From JBBSBY01 sp038250835 (GTDB taxonomy: Bacteria > Desulfobacterota > Desulfomonilia > Desulfomonilales > Desulfomonilaceae): DNA of 64,000 nucleotides. The translations under genes were made by a program, and so were the position numbers. Positions 1 through 8,432 of this stretch are shown piece by piece. The notes beneath the pieces were generated by a model. It was not told the DNA's origin. It saw only the letters and a list, made by a program, of their open reading frames with translations, and made no database searches. The first letter of the stretch is position 1; the number at the start of each line of letters is the position of its first letter. The stretch covers positions 62,001 through 126,000 of the forward strand of contig JBBSBY010000001.1 of NCBI GenBank assembly GCA_038250835.1, read 5' to 3'.

Positions 1-1453
1 ACGGGGAGTTTGTCAACAGCATAACAAGGCGATCTATGCCTATGCCCTCTCCTGCCGCAGGAGGCATCCCGTATTCCAGGGCGCGTAGAAAATCCTCATC
101 AAGAAAATGGGCTTCTTCATCTCCCGCGTCGCGAGCCCTGACCTGTTCCTCAAATCTGGAGCGTTGATCAATTGGATCGGTCAGCTCCGTAAAGGCGTTT
201 GCCATTTCTCTACCGCAAATATACAGTTCAAATCTATCAGTGACGGTCGGATCTTCATCATTTCTTCTGGCCAGCGGCGATACTTCCACAGGATATTTAT
301 GAATGAACACCGGTCCCCACAGCTTGTCTTCCACGAGTTCATCAAATAGCAGCATTCGCAGCTTTCCCAGAGACTCGTCTTTGTTTACGTCCAGACCCGC
401 GTCCACAGCCTTGATAAAAATTGCGTTCCTATCATCAAGCTCATTTTCCGACAAGTTTGCGTATTTGAGTAAAGCTTCGTTCACAGTCATTCGTGGCCAT
501 GGCGGCGTCAAATTTACGCTTCGGTCGCCGTAGCGCAGTTCCTGCGCACCAATAAGCTCCTTTGCGGTTCCACTTATCAGTTCTTCCGTAAACTCCATGA
601 GTTGCTCATATTCGGTGTAGGCCATATAAAATTCAAGCATCGTGAACTCAGGATTGTGCTGAGTGGATATGCCTTCGTTCCTAAAGTTGCGATTAATCTC
701 GAACACACGTTCAAAGCCGCCGACGAGGAGTCGTTTAAGGTATAGTTCGGGAGCGATACGCAGATATAACGGTCGGTTTAAAGCATGATGATATGTTTCA
801 AACGGCTTTGCAGTGGCGCCACCCGGAATTGCCTGCATCATGGGCGTTTCGACTTCAAGAAAATTTCTCGAAGTCAGGAAATTTCGGATAAACGAAATAA
901 TTTTGCTTCTTGACCGCACTATATCCCGTGCTTCGTGATTTACGATTAAGTCTACGTAGCGTTGGCGGTATCTTGTCTCCACATCCGACAAACCATGCCA
1001 TTTTTCGGGAAGCGGCCTCAGAGACTTCGTCAAAATCTGGAACTCATGCGCAATCAGGCTCAGTTCACCGGTGCGGGTCTTAAATGGACGACCTTTGACC
1101 CATACAATATCGCCAATATCGAGTTTCTTGATGAGTTTGTATGTTTCAGCGCCAAGCACATCTTTGGCAAAATAGATTTGAAAATCGCCAAGTTCGTCCC
1201 TTAAACGCAGGAAGGTGGCTTTGCCTAAAATCCGCATGGCCAAAATGCGCCCTGCCATGGCAAATTGATTATCCTCTTCGGAAAAAACATCCTGTGAATC
1301 AAATTTATCCTTGAATTGAGCCGAATTCAGTTCGGGTCTATAACCATAAGTAAACGGAGGTATTCCTGCGGCCTCTAAGTCACGGATTTTCTGATGCCGG
1401 ACCTCCATTAAAGAAGAAGTTGCGAATTTTTTATCATTGGAAGAATCGGACAA
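1..1453 (-). CDS. lysS: Lysine--tRNA ligase, class II (3'-truncated by window)
   Basis: Charges tRNA-Lys with lysine in the cytoplasm. The reverse strand reads an N-terminal OB-fold anticodon-binding part, then the class II core with motif 2 (FRNEGIS, followed by HNPEF) and the start of motif 3 (GIGIDRLVML), where the window ends. Only the last twenty or so residues should be missing. I place the start at TTG 1453, because GGAGA lies seven bases before it. The first ATG in frame, at 1408, has no ribosome binding site and would remove 15 residues. The frame is closed upstream by TAA at 1469-1471. The gene is divergent from the panCD unit and has no visible partner inside the window. Confidence 0.95.
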   Translation of the reverse strand, partial: MSDSSNDKKFATSSLMEVRHQKIRDLEAAGIPPFTYGYRPELNSAQFKDKFDSQDVFSEEDNQFAMAGRILAMRILGKATFLRLRDELGDFQIYFAKDVLGAETYKLIKKLDIGDIVWVKGRPFKTRTGELSLIAHEFQILTKSLRPLPEKWHGLSDVETRYRQRYVDLIVNHEARDIVRSRSKIISFIRNFLTSRNFLEVETPMMQAIPGGATAKPFETYHHALNRPLYLRIAPELYLKRLLVGGFERVFEINRNFRNEGISTQHNPEFTMLEFYMAYTEYEQLMEFTEELISGTAKELIGAQELRYGDRSVNLTPPWPRMTVNEALLKYANLSENELDDRNAIFIKAVDAGLDVNKDESLGKLRMLLFDELVEDKLWGPVFIHKYPVEVSPLARRNDEDPTVTDRFELYICGREMANAFTELTDPIDQRSRFEEQVRARDAGDEEAHFLDEDFLRALEYGMPPAAGEGIGIDRLVMLLTNSP

Positions 1454-1850
1454 CTGGAATTCTCCGTTTTAACTATAAAAATCAGAAAGGTCTTTTATCT
1501 CGTTCATTCGAAAAAGTCAAGCTTATAGCAATCTACGCTAGTAACTTGTGCTCTTTAAAATCGGGTCTTTATAATAGGTTATCGCGAAATCTGATGAGAG
1601 TTGTTATTTGTGTTTAGATACGCGTTTTCAGTTTCTGCGCAACTGAATTTACGAATTGTAAGTTATGTGAAAAAAATGAACTAATTTATAGGATTTGATC
1701 GTCCCATATGGAAAGCGCGTTGTTTATCTTATATGATTTCTTAACATTCCGTAAGAAATCCTCCCACCTATACTCTCGTTTAACTTAACTTTAACCTGAA
1801 ATATGGTGAGTGTCAGCATTCGGAAAATGTCCATTGAGATTATCTTCATC
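1454..1850. other. Intergenic region between divergent lysS and panC leader
   Basis: About 400 AT-rich bases that should hold the lysS promoter on the minus strand. I see no convincing open frame, repeat or RNA structure here. The short open frame at 1420-1617 overlaps the lysS start and has no ribosome binding site. Confidence 0.5.
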
Positions 1851-1878
1851 TTGACCCTACAATGAAATAGAGTATAGT
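1851..1878 (+). promoter_or_regulatory. Sigma-70 type promoter of the panCD leader
   Basis: TTGACC at 1851-1856 and TATAGT at 1873-1878 are separated by 16 bases, close to the sigma-70 consensus. Transcription should begin near 1885, giving a leader of about 150 bases before panC. It is one of the strongest promoter matches I found in the window. Confidence 0.7.
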
Positions 1879-1884
1879 GAAAAG

Positions 1885-2037
1885 AGACTCTGGAGTTTTT
1901 GAACCCGGAAGTCCGGACTTTGAATTTACCATATTGCGAACCGCCTGGATCTACATGACCGGGACGGAAGGACTGAGTAACAGAAGTATTTCTAAGGCCT
2001 TCCCTTGCGGAAGGCCTTTTTATTTGAGTTCACATAT
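1885..2037 (+). promoter_or_regulatory. Structured 5' leader of panCD, candidate riboswitch or attenuator
   Basis: The leader runs from the promoter to panC and ends in an intrinsic terminator. Visible pairings include the 12-base palindrome AAGTCCGGACTT (1909-1920), CCCGG (1904-1908) with CCGGG (1959-1963), and AGTCC (1910-1914) with GGACT (1970-1974). The last two cross, so they are either alternatives or a pseudoknot. GGAAGG (1966-1971) can pair with CCTTCC (1998-2003) in the 5' arm of the terminator, giving a possible antiterminator. A conserved 'pan motif' RNA is described upstream of pantothenate genes, including in deltaproteobacteria, and is the obvious candidate. I have not matched its consensus base by base. 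It could instead be an independent small RNA that ends at the terminator. Confidence 0.5.
1994..2021 (+). terminator. Intrinsic terminator just upstream of panC
   Basis: A perfect ten-base-pair stem, AAGGCCTTCC (1994-2003) with GGAAGGCCTT (2009-2018), a five-base loop, then a run of T. It ends only 16 bases before the panC start codon. This placement fits premature termination control of panCD better than termination of an upstream gene, since lysS points the other way. Confidence 0.85.
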
Positions 2038-2889
2038 ATGCATATCTTTACCTCCGTATCCGAAATGAAGGATTGGGCAAAGAAGCGAAGGCGCGCAGGA
2101 AATAGCATGGGCTTTGTCCCAACTATGGGATTCCTTCACGAAGGGCATCTCAGCTTAATGCGCCGAGCTTGGATCGAAAATGACTTTGTCGTGACCAGCA
2201 TTTTTGTTAATCCCGCTCAATTCGGCCCAAACGAAGATCTCGCAAAATATCCACGTGATGTGGAGTCCGACACGAGTAAATGTAAAGAAATCGGCGTCAC
2301 GGTTTTGTTTATGCCGGACTCATCGGAAATTTACGGAAAAAATCATCAGACTTACGTGGCCGTGGAAAATTTCCAAAATTACCTATGCGGATCTTCCAGA
2401 CCTGGACACTTCAGAGGGGTTGCCACTGTAGTGCTCAAATTGTTCAATATAGTAAAACCCACAGCCGCATATTTCGGATCAAAGGATTACCAGCAACTTC
2501 AAGTAATCAGAGCCATGGTGAAGGACTTAAATGTGGATACGGAGGTTATTGCGTGTCCCACAGTTCGTGAGGCTGACGGTCTCGCCATGAGTTCGAGAAA
2601 CTCCTATCTGACCGTTGATGAGCGACGGCAGGCGTTATGTCTTCACAAAGCTTTGTTGGCTGCGCAGGAGATGTTTTCGGAATCGGAAGTTAACTTACAA
2701 GAATATTTAAACATTATGGTAAACACCATCAACGAGGCGCCGTCGGCAGATATCGATTATGTGAAAATTGTCGATCCGGAAACGCTGGAGGACCTTGACA
2801 CAATAAAAGATCAGGCCCTGGCAATACTTGCGGTGAAAATCGGCAAAACTCGCTTGATAGACAACATGCTCCTTGGACGGAATGTCTGA
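2038..2889 (+). CDS. panC: Pantothenate synthetase
   Basis: Joins pantoate and beta-alanine with ATP to make pantothenate, the precursor of coenzyme A. The 283-residue length is usual for the family. The adenylate-forming signatures are visible: PTMGFLHEGH near the N-terminus (the HxGH motif), VNPAQFGPNEDL, and MSSRNSYL in the KMSKS position. I start at ATG 2038. An earlier in-frame codon at 2005 lies inside the terminator stem and can be excluded. The ribosome binding site is weak (TTGAG). panD follows 108 bases downstream and supplies beta-alanine, so the two should form one operon controlled by the leader. panB is not in the window. Confidence 0.95.
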   Translation: MHIFTSVSEMKDWAKKRRRAGNSMGFVPTMGFLHEGHLSLMRRAWIENDFVVTSIFVNPAQFGPNEDLAKYPRDVESDTSKCKEIGVTVLFMPDSSEIYGKNHQTYVAVENFQNYLCGSSRPGHFRGVATVVLKLFNIVKPTAAYFGSKDYQQLQVIRAMVKDLNVDTEVIACPTVREADGLAMSSRNSYLTVDERRQALCLHKALLAAQEMFSESEVNLQEYLNIMVNTINEAPSADIDYVKIVDPETLEDLDTIKDQALAILAVKIGKTRLIDNMLLGRNV

Positions 2890-2997
2890 ACTCGATTTAA
2901 GATCGTCAGAAGCGTCTAATAAGCAGGCAAAGACAGTCGCTATTTTAAGGCAATCACCAAATGTAACAACACTCAATAACATTCTCTGGAGACGAAA

Positions 2998-3366
2998 ATG
3001 TTGAGAACCATGCTCAAATCAAAAATTCATCGGGCAAGAGTTACCGAAGCCTGCATAGATTATGAGGGAAGCATCACGATTGACCCTAAGCTGTTGGATT
3101 TAGCGGACATTTTAGAATACGAACAAGTCCACATCTACAATGTTTCTAACGGCGCCAGATTCATCACCTACGCCATTCCAGGAGAACACGGATCAGGGGC
3201 CATTTGTCTGAACGGCGCAGCGGCGAGGATGGTTTCCGTTAGCGATATTATTATCATTTGTTCATACGCCAGTATGGAGAATTCAGAAGCTCAAGGTCAC
3301 AAGTCAAAAAATGTGTACGTGAATGAGAGAAATGAGGTAGTGCGAACAAGCGATAATATAAATTGA
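2998..3366 (+). CDS. panD: Aspartate 1-decarboxylase, pyruvoyl-dependent
   Basis: Makes beta-alanine from L-aspartate for pantothenate synthesis. The proenzyme cleaves itself between Gly24 and Ser25 to form the pyruvoyl cofactor; YEGS at 22-25 shows this site. Other expected active-site residues are present: Lys9, Arg54 and Tyr58. At 122 residues the length is normal. The start ATG 2998 follows TGGAGA at good spacing. The PanC substrate relationship and the same-strand position argue for one panCD transcript. Confidence 0.95.
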   Translation: MLRTMLKSKIHRARVTEACIDYEGSITIDPKLLDLADILEYEQVHIYNVSNGARFITYAIPGEHGSGAICLNGAAARMVSVSDIIIICSYASMENSEAQGHKSKNVYVNERNEVVRTSDNIN

Positions 3367-3675
3367 TCATAAATATGCAGCTCACTTATTCCTACTCGTT
3401 TTCCCATACTTTTATACTACAATCGGTATGGAAGCCTGTGTTCGGATTATGGGTGGAATAGACTCACGTTATGATTAAAGAGCATTATTTACCCATAGGA
3501 TATCAATTAAGAAATATCAGAGCTTGTCGGCGCATCATTTTATTCCATCGCAATCGTTTACTTTTTCCTGCATTTCCCAAATTGGCACATTTGTTGCTCC
3601 ATTAGTTTACAAAATAATAATTAGACTCCGATAATGTTGCTAATTAATATTTTTATGAATTTAGGAGTATGAGCA
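3367..3675. other. Intergenic region between panD and the AF1514-like gene
   Basis: About 310 AT-rich bases. I see no open frame with a ribosome binding site and no clear terminator for panD. A promoter for the downstream gene probably lies in the very AT-rich part around 3600-3660, but no hexamer pair stands out. Confidence 0.4.
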
Positions 3676-3981
3676 ATGGATGATCGAATTGTTAGACGAT
3701 CAATGTTAAACCAACCAATTGATATACAAATTGATCAACTACCGAACTTTGAAGCGGCACGAACAATAGCGGACCATACAGCGAAGAAGAAAACAAAAGA
3801 TCCGATGCTGCTTGCCTGGTATGACGGCAAACAGGGAGTACACTCTCCGAATATTAGTTATGGTTGTCAGGACAAGCCGAGTTGGTTGGTATACGCTCAA
3901 TTTAGAGGCGGGAATATAGAAGTTAGCATTAATGATCAAGAATATGTTTTTGTGTACAAAGATAGATCGACTTACCCATAG
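3676..3981 (+). CDS. Small AF1514-like protein
   Basis: A 101-residue soluble protein without signal peptide or membrane segment. The central block PMLLAWYDGKQGVHSPN, a CxDKPSW-like stretch and the C-terminal NDQEYVFVY resemble a small family named after Archaeoglobus AF1514, which is recurrent in sulfate reducers and archaea. Its function is unknown. ATG 3676 is preceded by AGGAG at nine bases, which fixes the start. It stands alone between panD and folD, and the terminator at 4153-4189 closes it. The family name is from memory of the sequence pattern; the gene itself is secure. Confidence 0.8.
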   Translation: MDDRIVRRSMLNQPIDIQIDQLPNFEAARTIADHTAKKKTKDPMLLAWYDGKQGVHSPNISYGCQDKPSWLVYAQFRGGNIEVSINDQEYVFVYKDRSTYP

Positions 3982-4358
3982 GTTGGATCGAAATTCGTTG
4001 GAAGGAACAAGCCTCTATCATGCCCATCGAAATAGGCCGGCTTGGGAATTCCACTTTATATATACCGTTCCCCGAGGAATAAGGTAGTAATCAGAAAAGA
4101 CCCATTAATCATTCATTAGCATTGTAGTACATTTACGTTCATGGTCAACATTAAAACCTGGCCGCGATACTCCGCGGCCAGGTTTTTTTAATTACTGGAC
4201 AAACTGAGTTACATCTTTCGACATTGCGCTCTGCATTTTCGTGACATTCTGTAGAAGATCCCTTATCGTCCCCACACCGAGTATCGAAAGTGCGCCGAAA
4301 GAAATCTATAATATCACTGATTTCGCAGCGAAATGTAAGAGGAACAACATACGCTTAC
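3982..4358. other. Convergent intergenic region before folD
   Basis: About 375 bases between the convergent AF1514-like gene and folD. It contains the strong hairpin terminator at 4153-4189. No other supported feature is visible. Confidence 0.4.
4153..4189 (+). terminator. Intrinsic terminator, possibly bidirectional
   Basis: AAACCTGGCCGCG (4154-4166) pairs perfectly with CGCGGCCAGGTTT (4173-4185) around a six-base loop, followed by T residues to 4189. On the other strand the stem is followed by four T, so it may also end the folD transcript arriving from the right. Confidence 0.85.
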
Positions 4359-5240
4359 TTAGCGCATACCGGCGGCCTCTTTGGCTGCCGTCAACGTATT
4401 CTTCATTAACATTGCGATTGTCATGGGTCCAACACCACCCGGAACAGGGGTGATTGCAGCGGCTTTTTCTTTAACTGCGTCGAACTCCACATCACCGACC
4501 AATTTCCAGCCTCTTTCCGTTCCCGGAGCGTCGACTCTGTTGATTCCCACGTCAATGACAACGGTTCCTTCGCTGACCATATCTCCTTTGAGAAACTCAG
4601 GGACTCCGATTGCCGCAATGATGATATCAGCCGCCAGGCAGCGTTCCTTGAGGTTCTTGGTTTTAGTGTGGCACATGGTTACTGTGGCGTTCATGTCTCT
4701 TTGATCCAACATATTGGACAAGGGCCGACCAACGATATTGCTTCTACCCAGGATGACCACGTCTTTGCCCGCTGTTTCGAATCCGCCGCGTCTAATGAGC
4801 TCGATTACACCGGCAGGCGTGCAGGGCAGAAATCTCATTTCACCGATGCAGATTAGACCGACGTTCATAGGATGAAAGCAGTCAACATCCTTTTCAGGTA
4901 ATACGGCCCGCAAAATCTTGGTTTCAGGAATATGCTTCGGCAAGGGCAATTGGCAGAGAATTCCATGAACGGCTTTATCTTTATTGTAACCGTCAATGAC
5001 TTCGAGAAGCTGTTCAGTGGTGGTTTCGGCGGGGAGTCTACTTTCCAAAGACTTAATCCCGATATACTCACAGGAGTCTTTCTTGTTTTTTACATATGTC
5101 TTTGAAGCCGGATTGTCGCCTACTAGAATTACAGCTAAACCGGGATTCAAACCCTTTTCCTTGAGCCCGGCAACTTCCTCTTTCATTTCGTCTTTTAATT
5201 GCTTGGAAACTTCGTTTCCGTTAATGATCTTGGCAGCCAT
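4359..5240 (-). CDS. folD: Bifunctional methylene-THF dehydrogenase / methenyl-THF cyclohydrolase
   Basis: Interconverts 5,10-methylene-, methenyl- and 10-formyl-tetrahydrofolate in the cytoplasm, feeding purine synthesis and, in acetogenic or CO-oxidising anaerobes, the methyl branch of the Wood-Ljungdahl pathway. The 293-residue protein has the catalytic Tyr49-x3-Lys53 in TYVKNK, the nucleotide-binding GRSNIVGRP and the C-terminal PVPGGVGPMT signature. The start ATG 5240 follows AAGGAGAA. It is the last gene of the group serA > DUF3786 > cooC > folD; the 121-base gap to cooC holds a small tandem repeat, so it may have its own promoter. Confidence 0.96.
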   Translation of the reverse strand: MAAKIINGNEVSKQLKDEMKEEVAGLKEKGLNPGLAVILVGDNPASKTYVKNKKDSCEYIGIKSLESRLPAETTTEQLLEVIDGYNKDKAVHGILCQLPLPKHIPETKILRAVLPEKDVDCFHPMNVGLICIGEMRFLPCTPAGVIELIRRGGFETAGKDVVILGRSNIVGRPLSNMLDQRDMNATVTMCHTKTKNLKERCLAADIIIAAIGVPEFLKGDMVSEGTVVIDVGINRVDAPGTERGWKLVGDVEFDAVKEKAAAITPVPGGVGPMTIAMLMKNTLTAAKEAAGMR

Positions 5241-5313
5241 TTGAAATTCTCCTTCACATGATTCGATATAATCAAACGACGAGGGTCGTCCGAAAACATA
5301 AATAATCTATCTC

Positions 5314-5349
5314 GTTATATGTTCAAATCTAGTTATATGTTCAAATCTA
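5314..5349. repeat. Perfect 18-bp tandem duplication
   Basis: GTTATATGTTCAAATCTA occurs at 5314-5331 and again at 5332-5349, head to tail with no mismatch. It lies between cooC and folD, just downstream of the cooC stop and upstream of the folD start. It may be a recent replication slippage product or a duplicated protein-binding site. Confidence 0.85.
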
Positions 5350-5361
5350 AAACTGAATGCC

Positions 5362-6120
5362 TCAGGACTCGATGGAATCCGCGATTTCTTTGATCGCGGC
5401 AAAGATCTGCGGATCATCCAAATCCGGTGGCCGACTTTCCAGGTCCGCTCGGGCTACTTCTTCCGAAAAAGGCAGCACGCCAATAAGCGGTATGCCGTTG
5501 AGATTATTACGCAGGAAGTCTAACTGCTCTTCATTTCTGACCTTGGATCCAACCGCCGAAATTTTGGTGAGCCCAATATCCGAAGTAAGCTCCTGGACTT
5601 TTGCCGCTGTTTCAATACTGCGTCTACCGGGTTCGACCACTATGATGAGCCTATCCACACCTTGAGCCGTTCCTCTCCCAAGGTGTTCAATTCCGGCTTC
5701 CATGTCCATAATGACGAGGTCTTTTTCGTATAAAACAAGATGGTTGATCAGAGCTTTCAGCACCACGCTCTCCGGACAAATACAACCGCCTCCGCCTTTC
5801 TTTACCGTGCCCATTACAAGCAGGCGCACTCCGTCCTTTTCTCTGCCCAAAGACTCCGGTAAATCATCCACCTTGGGATTCATTTTGAAGAAGCCGCCGA
5901 CAGTCCCAGGCTTGGAACCGGTGCGTTCGTGAATGAGCTCTTCCATTTTGGCCACGGGCACAAGTCCTGTGGTATCTATCCCGAGGGCTGAACCGAGGTT
6001 TGCGTCGGGATCCGCGTCAACAGCTAAAACACGGTATCCTTTTCTGGCCCAATATCTTGAAAGCAGACTGCTTAAAGTTGTTTTTCCTACTCCACCTTTT
6101 CCGGAAACGGCTATTTTCAT
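5362..6120 (-). CDS. cooC: CooC-type nickel insertion ATPase for CO dehydrogenase
   Basis: A MinD/ParA-fold ATPase of 252 residues, probably delivering Ni to carbon monoxide dehydrogenase or acetyl-CoA synthase. It starts with the deviant Walker A GKGGVGKT (residues 7-14), has DADPDANLG, and carries Cys113-Ile-Cys115 in GGGGCICPES, the CxC pair that binds nickel in characterised CooC dimers. I start at ATG 6120 behind AGAGG. A longer frame back to 6192 exists, but it would run into the preceding gene and add a hydrophobic tail foreign to the family. Its place beside DUF3786 and folD supports a CO dehydrogenase/Wood-Ljungdahl role. The CO dehydrogenase genes themselves are not in the window. 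Confidence 0.9.
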   Translation of the reverse strand: MKIAVSGKGGVGKTTLSSLLSRYWARKGYRVLAVDADPDANLGSALGIDTTGLVPVAKMEELIHERTGSKPGTVGGFFKMNPKVDDLPESLGREKDGVRLLVMGTVKKGGGGCICPESVVLKALINHLVLYEKDLVIMDMEAGIEHLGRGTAQGVDRLIIVVEPGRRSIETAAKVQELTSDIGLTKISAVGSKVRNEEQLDFLRNNLNGIPLIGVLPFSEEVARADLESRPPDLDDPQIFAAIKEIADSIES

Positions 6121-6188
6121 GGCTGACCTCTCATAATGTTTCGCTAATATCATTAAAAACATAGGGCATAAGCAGCCATAAAGTAAGA

Positions 6189-6839
6189 TCAATCATTTGA
6201 AGCTCTCACTAATTCCAGAACCGCCATTTGCCCCGCTACAGCCATATCTTCAGCGCTAAAAAATAATTCAGCGGTTTCGTCAAACAAAACCGAAGCTTCT
6301 GCCGGGAAGTCATCGTCTCCAAGCCAAAGCAGGCATGTAATCGGCAAAAAAGGGAAATACTTTAATTCCAAACCTACGTCGGCGTTTCCCACGATCTTGG
6401 CGTTTAGATGAAGACCCGCTTGTTTCATCATTTCCGGTTTGGAACCAAAGACTTGAATCAAAACTTCCTTGGTCCCCCGATTAAACGCCGGCTCATAGAA
6501 TTGACCTTCTTTAAATTCTCGGAAATGCTTGAGCTTTCCCGTCGGGTGTCTACCATCGGCGTTGTTTATATAATGAAGCAATAGAATCTGGATCCAAATG
6601 GGCGCCTCTTCTGCGGTTTCTCTGATCGCTATATGATGTGTATCCAGGTTTAGTGAAATAGACCTATTCAAATGGGGAACGATCACCGACCTGCCGATCA
6701 ATTCGGCGCCGGATTTGTCGGTTAGACGCCCCGGGTCCTTTCGATCAAAAATCTCAAAAGCTACCTTGAGCGCCTGCTCGTAATTGCTCCTGTTGGGAAT
6801 CTCAGGTTTGGAAAGATCATTAATGTTAAGCATGTCCAA
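6189..6839 (-). CDS. DUF3786 domain protein
   Basis: A soluble protein of about 216 residues that I assign to DUF3786, a family of unknown function recurring in anaerobes next to corrinoid/Fe-S and CO dehydrogenase genes. The typical C-terminal part is visible (LPITCLLWLGDDDFPAE, then VLFDETAELFF). The start is uncertain: TTG 6839 has GGGGA a few bases upstream, while ATG 6833 two codons later has none in range. The start lies 12 bases past the serA stop, and the stop lies 68 bases before cooC, so the three genes are very likely co-transcribed. Its neighbours suggest a helper role in CO dehydrogenase or methyl-transfer enzymes, which is inference. Confidence 0.8.
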   Translation of the reverse strand: MDMLNINDLSKPEIPNRSNYEQALKVAFEIFDRKDPGRLTDKSGAELIGRSVIVPHLNRSISLNLDTHHIAIRETAEEAPIWIQILLLHYINNADGRHPTGKLKHFREFKEGQFYEPAFNRGTKEVLIQVFGSKPEMMKQAGLHLNAKIVGNADVGLELKYFPFLPITCLLWLGDDDFPAEASVLFDETAELFFSAEDMAVAGQMAVLELVRASND

Positions 6840-6851
6840 ACATCCCCAGAG

Positions 6852-8432
6852 CTAAATAGTGACTCTCCGGACCATATCGACGTTTTCCAAAGCTTCGAGT
6901 TCCGTGACGGACTGATTGTCGGCTCTGGAGTCCGTGTTAAGAAAGAGTAGAGCTTCCCCACCTTGAGCTTGTCTTGCAAACTGGAAGTGCGAAATATTGA
7001 TTCCTCTTGAACCTAAGGTGGCGCCCACTTTGCCGATAACACCCGGTTTATCGATGCCGTGGATGAGGATCAAGTCACCCGAGAGATCGAATTCTCCTCG
7101 GAACCCCTGGTATCTTACCATTCGAGGTTCCGATCTGCCGAACAGAGTTCCTTCGACAACGTGCTCCCTACGCTCGGTTACTACCTTGTATCTCAGAAGC
7201 GAAATAAAATCCTCAGCTTTGCTGATTTTGGTTTCGGAGACTACAATGCCTCTATCCTGAGCCACTACCGGGGCGTTAACCTGGTTGACGTCTTCCTGCA
7301 TAATTGGTGTGAGAAGGCCGGTTAGAAATGAAGTGGTGATAGGTTTAAGCTCCATGTCGGCGACATCGCCGGAATATTGAGCCTCAACGCTCTTTATGCC
7401 TGTTTTTAGCATCTGGCCCATGAACAGACCGAGTCTTTGTGACAGATCAAGATATGGTTTTAGTCTCACCAGGGCTTCGCCGGCCACGGCTGGGGCGTTC
7501 ACCGCATTTCTGATCGTACCGGTCAACAAATAATCACGAATCTGGGTGGCCACTGCGACGGCGACATTATCTTGAGCTTCTTTGGTTGAAGCTCCCAGAT
7601 GGGGGGTGGAAATGACTTTGTCCAATTTAATCAGTCGAGACAAACCGGGAGGCTCAGTAACAAAGACATCGATAGCGGCTCCGGCAACCTTGCCGGACTC
7701 AATCGCCTCCGCTAAATCATCCTCGTTCACCACAGGGCCGCGTGAACAGTTGATAATCCTTACTCCATCCTTCATTTTGGCAATATTGCCTTTATTTATG
7801 ATGTTGCGGGTGTCGTCTGTAAGAGGCACGTGAAGTGTGATGAAGTCGGCATTTTTAAAAATGTCATCCAACGTGGCGAGTTTTATTCCAAGCTGTTTGG
7901 CTTGATCTTCAGAGAGGAAAGGATCATAAGCCAAGACGTTCATCCCGAGTCCGTTGGCCCTATCAGCGACAACAGCTCCGATTTTTCCTAAGCCGATTAT
8001 ACCAAGTGTTTTATTAAAGATTTCCGCGCCGGAAAATTTCTTCTTTTCCCACGCGCCTGCTTTCATGGAGGCATTGGCTTGTGGAATGTTCCTAGCGAGA
8101 GACATCATCATGGTCAGAGTGTGCTCGGCGGTCGTCACAGTATTTCCACCGGGCGTGTTCATGACAACGATGCCTCTTTTAGAGGCCGCGGGAATATCCA
8201 CATTGTCCAGACCGGTTCCGGCGCGGCCGACAACTTTGAGGTTATCCGCCGCGGCAATGATATCAGCGGTAACCTTGGTGGCGCCGCGAACAGCCAACCC
8301 GTGATACTGCCCGATGATGGATTTTAATTCTTCCGGACTGAGCCCAACCTTGACATCAACGCTGATATCGTCGGCCTCATTAAAAATTTTGACACCTAGA
8401 TCAGAAAGATTATCTGAGACGAGGACCTTCAC
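6852..8432 (-). CDS. serA: D-3-phosphoglycerate dehydrogenase, long form
   Basis: Catalyses the first committed step of serine synthesis, 3-phosphoglycerate to 3-phosphohydroxypyruvate. The 526-residue length is that of the long (Bacillus/Mycobacterium) type with an intervening domain and a C-terminal ACT domain, usually the serine feedback site. The NAD site GIIGLGKIG, the catalytic Arg in NCSRGPVVNE and the His in TPHLGAST are present. The start is GTG 8432, eight bases after AAGGAGGA. It leads the minus-strand group serA > DUF3786 > cooC > folD. Serine feeds glycine and methylene-tetrahydrofolate, so the group joins one-carbon supply and use. Confidence 0.96.
   Translation of the reverse strand: MKVLVSDNLSDLGVKIFNEADDISVDVKVGLSPEELKSIIGQYHGLAVRGATKVTADIIAAADNLKVVGRAGTGLDNVDIPAASKRGIVVMNTPGGNTVTTAEHTLTMMMSLARNIPQANASMKAGAWEKKKFSGAEIFNKTLGIIGLGKIGAVVADRANGLGMNVLAYDPFLSEDQAKQLGIKLATLDDIFKNADFITLHVPLTDDTRNIINKGNIAKMKDGVRIINCSRGPVVNEDDLAEAIESGKVAGAAIDVFVTEPPGLSRLIKLDKVISTPHLGASTKEAQDNVAVAVATQIRDYLLTGTIRNAVNAPAVAGEALVRLKPYLDLSQRLGLFMGQMLKTGIKSVEAQYSGDVADMELKPITTSFLTGLLTPIMQEDVNQVNAPVVAQDRGIVVSETKISKAEDFISLLRYKVVTERREHVVEGTLFGRSEPRMVRYQGFRGEFDLSGDLILIHGIDKPGVIGKVGATLGSRGINISHFQFARQAQGGEALLFLNTDSRADNQSVTELEALENVDMVRRVTI

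Noticed and set aside
1885..2021. 6S RNA or SRP RNA at the panC leader
   Set aside because: The size is suitable, but I cannot find the conserved SRP loop or the 6S open bubble. A leader element of panCD explains promoter and terminator position better.
1877..2068. 63-codon frame through the pan leader
   Set aside because: It passes through the terminator hairpin, has no ribosome binding site and no protein character.
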